From positions 1 to 6,601 of the forward strand of contig VBGV01000214.1 of NCBI GenBank assembly GCA_005880755.1: 6,601 nucleotides of DNA, read 5' to 3'. The first letter of the stretch is position 1. The number at the start of each line of letters is the position of its first letter. Position numbers and translations under genes: made by a program. This document shows, in pieces, positions 4,711 through 6,601 of the stretch. Below the pieces are notes generated by a model that was not told where the DNA came from, ran no database searches, and saw only the letters and a program-made list of their open reading frames with translations. The stretch comes from Chloroflexota bacterium (GTDB taxonomy: Bacteria; Chloroflexota; Dormibacteria; Dormibacterales; Dormibacteraceae).

Positions 4711-6072
4711 CTAGGAAAGCGCCAGCTCGGCGATGAAGGTCGCCGCGCTTGCTGCCATCACGCTCGTGGCGATCCAGGTCAAGGACGTGCTCAGACGTCC
4801 GCTCCGACGCCTGCCCATGATCTTGCGGTCTGATCCAAGGAGGGCGATCAGGACCATCAGAGGCGCCGCCACCAGGCCGTTGATGATCGCGGCGACGAAG
4901 AGCGCCCGGATGGGATCGACGTTTAGAAGGTTGAGAGCCAAGCCCGCGAGGGTCGAAAGAGCGATGATCGCGTAAAAGGTCGGTCGGTACCAGGGCTTGT
5001 CCGACAGTGTCCCCTTCAAACCGAAGAAATCTTTGACCGCGTATGCGGCCGAGCCGCTGAGGATGGGGATCGCAAGCAACCCGGTCCCGATCATTCCGCC
5101 GGCGAACAGGACGAAAGCAAACGGACCTGCCAGCGGAGCAAGCGCCTGTGCCGCCTGGTCAGCCGACTGGATGTCAGTCTTGCCGTGTGCATGCAGCACG
5201 GCGGCCGTCGTGAAAATGATGAAGTACATGACAAGGTTCGAGAAGAACATGCCAACGAGGATGTCGGCACGCGCGGCCCGCAGCACAGAGCGGCTCACGC
5301 CATGCCTCCGTGTCTCCGTCAACTTGCCCGCGGCCCGCATCTCATCGACCTCGGACGACGCCTGCCAGAAAAAGAGATAGGGCGAAATGGTGGTGCCGAA
5401 GATTGCGACGAGAGCCGCGATGAACTCTTTGTTGAGCTCGAAGTGTGGAACGACGCTAGCGATCAGGATCTGACGCAGATCAGGGTGGACGATGAAGCCG
5501 GTGATGACGTAGGCGAACAGCACCAACGTCAGCCACTTGAAGATCTTGAAGATGGTCGCGTAGGCCAGGAAGAGCTGCATGGCCAGGATCAAAACCGCGA
5601 CCGGCACGAGCAGCCCGAGCCGCGGCACCACGCCTTGGGTCAACATCGAGCCACCCGCGGCCACAGCGCCGAGGTCAGCCCCGACGTTGATTGTGTTGGC
5701 GACAAACAATGCCGCTATGCAGAGGCCGACGAGCGATCGAGGAAACTTGCGCCTCAGCGACGTGCCGAGACCCACGCCCGTCTGCAGCGCTATGCGAGCG
5801 CAGAGCTCCTGCACCGCGGCCATCAACGGAAACGTGAAAACCGCGGTCCACAGCAGCCCGTAGCCAAACTGACTTCCGACCTGGGAGTACGTCCCGATCC
5901 CGCTCGGGTCGTCGTCGCTGGCTCCGGTGATCAATCCCGGACCCAGCATCCGGAGAAAACCGAGAGGTCCGATCCGTCGAGCTTCTTGAATGCTTGACCG
6001 CCCCGCCGCGGGCGCGCCGGTATCGGCGAAGTCTTCGCCTTCCGCTCTTCGCCGCGCTCGGTGAGGCCTCAC
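4711..6072 (-). CDS. Nramp-family divalent metal transporter, non-canonical DPSG type
   Basis: This is an SLC11/Nramp-family secondary transporter of 453 aa with about 11 hydrophobic segments after a soluble 35-40 residue N-terminus. The unwound TM1 motif is DDDPSGIGTYSQ (53-64). Canonical Nramps have DPGN, so Asp55 is kept but the metal-ligand Asn is Gly58. The TM6 motif is FGTTISPYLFFWQ (225-237), where canonical proteins read A-x-x-M-P-H; the Met ligand is Ser230 and the His is Tyr232. These changes match the divergent Nramp group that includes Nramp-related magnesium transporters, so Mg2+ or broad divalent specificity is possible and iron/manganese import should not be assumed. The start is GTG at 6072, without an SD. 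The next in-frame Met (42) would remove the lead-in to TM1, so the GTG is kept. The gene is divergent from PAP2 and is the first gene of the probable operon with DUF1469, DUF3618 and YihY. Confidence 0.93.
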   Translation of the reverse strand: MRPHRARRRAEGEDFADTGAPAAGRSSIQEARRIGPLGFLRMLGPGLITGASDDDPSGIGTYSQVGSQFGYGLLWTAVFTFPLMAAVQELCARIALQTGVGLGTSLRRKFPRSLVGLCIAALFVANTINVGADLGAVAAGGSMLTQGVVPRLGLLVPVAVLILAMQLFLAYATIFKIFKWLTLVLFAYVITGFIVHPDLRQILIASVVPHFELNKEFIAALVAIFGTTISPYLFFWQASSEVDEMRAAGKLTETRRHGVSRSVLRAARADILVGMFFSNLVMYFIIFTTAAVLHAHGKTDIQSADQAAQALAPLAGPFAFVLFAGGMIGTGLLAIPILSGSAAYAVKDFFGLKGTLSDKPWYRPTFYAIIALSTLAGLALNLLNVDPIRALFVAAIINGLVAAPLMVLIALLGSDRKIMGRRRSGRLSTSLTWIATSVMAASAATFIAELALS

Positions 6073-6146
6073 AGTCGGTTAACGCCGGACCGCCACGGTT
6101 CAACGCTCGTGCGAAGAGCTGGGCGGCCGCGGGCGTTTCCCTGAAG

Positions 6147-6601
6147 ATGGGAAAGCCAATGGTCGAACCCCCGCGGATCCTGCCCGAGACCGTCGACCGC
6201 CGCCTCTATACGATCATCCACGGCCTCCCCCACTCACCGGCGGGCGACCGCTACGTGGCCATCGTGTCCGATCTCGGCGAGGGCCTCGGTTGGGTCGGAG
6301 CGGGCATCGCCCTGGCCTGGATGGGAGGGTCGAAGGGTCGCCGCGCCGGACTCGCGACATCGATCGCGGCGCTGGGCACCACATACCTCGTCCAGCGCAT
6401 GATCAAGCCTGTCTTCCGACGGCAGCGGCCGCACATCGGCCGCGAGGTGCTGGTCGTCGGCATCCGCACCACGGACGCGTCATTTCCCTCCGGCCACGCG
6501 GCCTCCTCGTTCGCCGCCGCGACTGCGCTTGCCGCCTTCTACCCGAAGGCCTCACCACTGGTTTTCGGGCTGGCGACCGGCGTCGGCCTGTCGCGCGTGC
6601 A
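6147..6601 (+). CDS. PAP2 superfamily phosphatase (3' end beyond window)
   Basis: The 151 visible residues carry the PAP2 (type 2 phosphatidic acid phosphatase) signature. Motif 1 is Lys87-x6-Arg94-Pro95 (KPVFRRQRP). Motif 2 is PSGH (114-117), with His117 the expected general acid. Motif 3 begins at Ser149-Arg150, and the next codon starts CA, fitting the nucleophile His but cut by the window edge. Hydrophobic segments lie at about 46-60, 67-82, 117-132 and 137-148, placing the active site at the membrane surface. Members dephosphorylate lipid phosphates such as phosphatidate, undecaprenyl pyrophosphate or phosphatidylglycerol phosphate, and the substrate here cannot be told. The start is uncertain: ATG 6147 has a weak GGGCG upstream, while ATG 6159 has GGGAAAG about 5 nt upstream. 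The frame stays open further 5' but offers no start. The gene is divergent from the Nramp gene across about 75 nt. Confidence 0.9.
   Translation, partial: MGKPMVEPPRILPETVDRRLYTIIHGLPHSPAGDRYVAIVSDLGEGLGWVGAGIALAWMGGSKGRRAGLATSIAALGTTYLVQRMIKPVFRRQRPHIGREVLVVGIRTTDASFPSGHAASSFAAATALAAFYPKASPLVFGLATGVGLSRV

Noticed and set aside
5185..5997. Plus-strand ORF of 270 aa opposite the Nramp gene
   Set aside because: Composition (His, Arg, Gln, Glu, Asp-rich, no structure) is the usual antisense image of a hydrophobic high-GC gene, and the Nramp frame is unambiguous.
6077..6103. Candidate promoter for Nramp: TTGAAC and TTAACC on the minus strand, 15 nt apart
   Set aside because: The spacer is short, the -10 match is poor, and the -10 would lie only 4 nt from the GTG start, placing the transcription start at or inside the gene.

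Overview
The window is a high-GC bacterial chromosomal segment. It is dominated by minus-strand genes with good Shine-Dalgarno (SD) sites (AAGGAGG type), alternative GTG and TTG starts, and GC-rich intrinsic terminators. The gene content points to a soil or environmental bacterium of the Actinomycetota / Chloroflexota / Dormibacterota type: a monofunctional proline dehydrogenase, a DUF1469 (actinobacterial holin-X) - DUF3618 - YihY group, an Nramp of the DPSG type, and very small hydrophobic proteins. The phylum is an inference from protein flavour, not a measured placement. No mobile element, CRISPR array, rRNA or tRNA was seen.

Layout. Positions 1-60 may hold the last codons of a plus-strand gene. 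Positions 61-282 hold no convincing gene but contain strong hairpins, one of them a perfect 14-bp terminator-like stem ending just beyond the proline dehydrogenase stop codon. Positions 283-1475 (minus) are a small four-cysteine zinc-ribbon-like gene followed closely by proline dehydrogenase. Positions 1601-2707 (minus) carry three short genes: a 55-aa hydrophobic protein, an 89-aa DUF6582-like protein, and a two-TM protein with a Ser/Pro/Thr-rich tail. Two of them end at clear intrinsic terminators and the third at a weaker one, so they look like separately transcribed units.

Positions 2800-6072 (minus) form a probable membrane/envelope operon in the order Nramp-like metal transporter, DUF1469 holin-like protein, DUF3618 protein, YihY/BrkB-like protein. 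Spacings are 54 nt, a 37-nt overlap, and 10 nt. From 6147 a plus-strand PAP2 phosphatase gene diverges from the Nramp gene and runs off the window end.

Functionally, the right two thirds is an envelope neighbourhood: metal transport, three small or mid-size membrane proteins that commonly travel together, and a lipid-phosphate phosphatase. The left part is proline catabolism. I saw no evidence of a defence system or other clearly new system. The points most worth a second look are the non-canonical Nramp metal site, the zinc-ribbon gene in front of proline dehydrogenase, and the cluster of separately terminated small genes.
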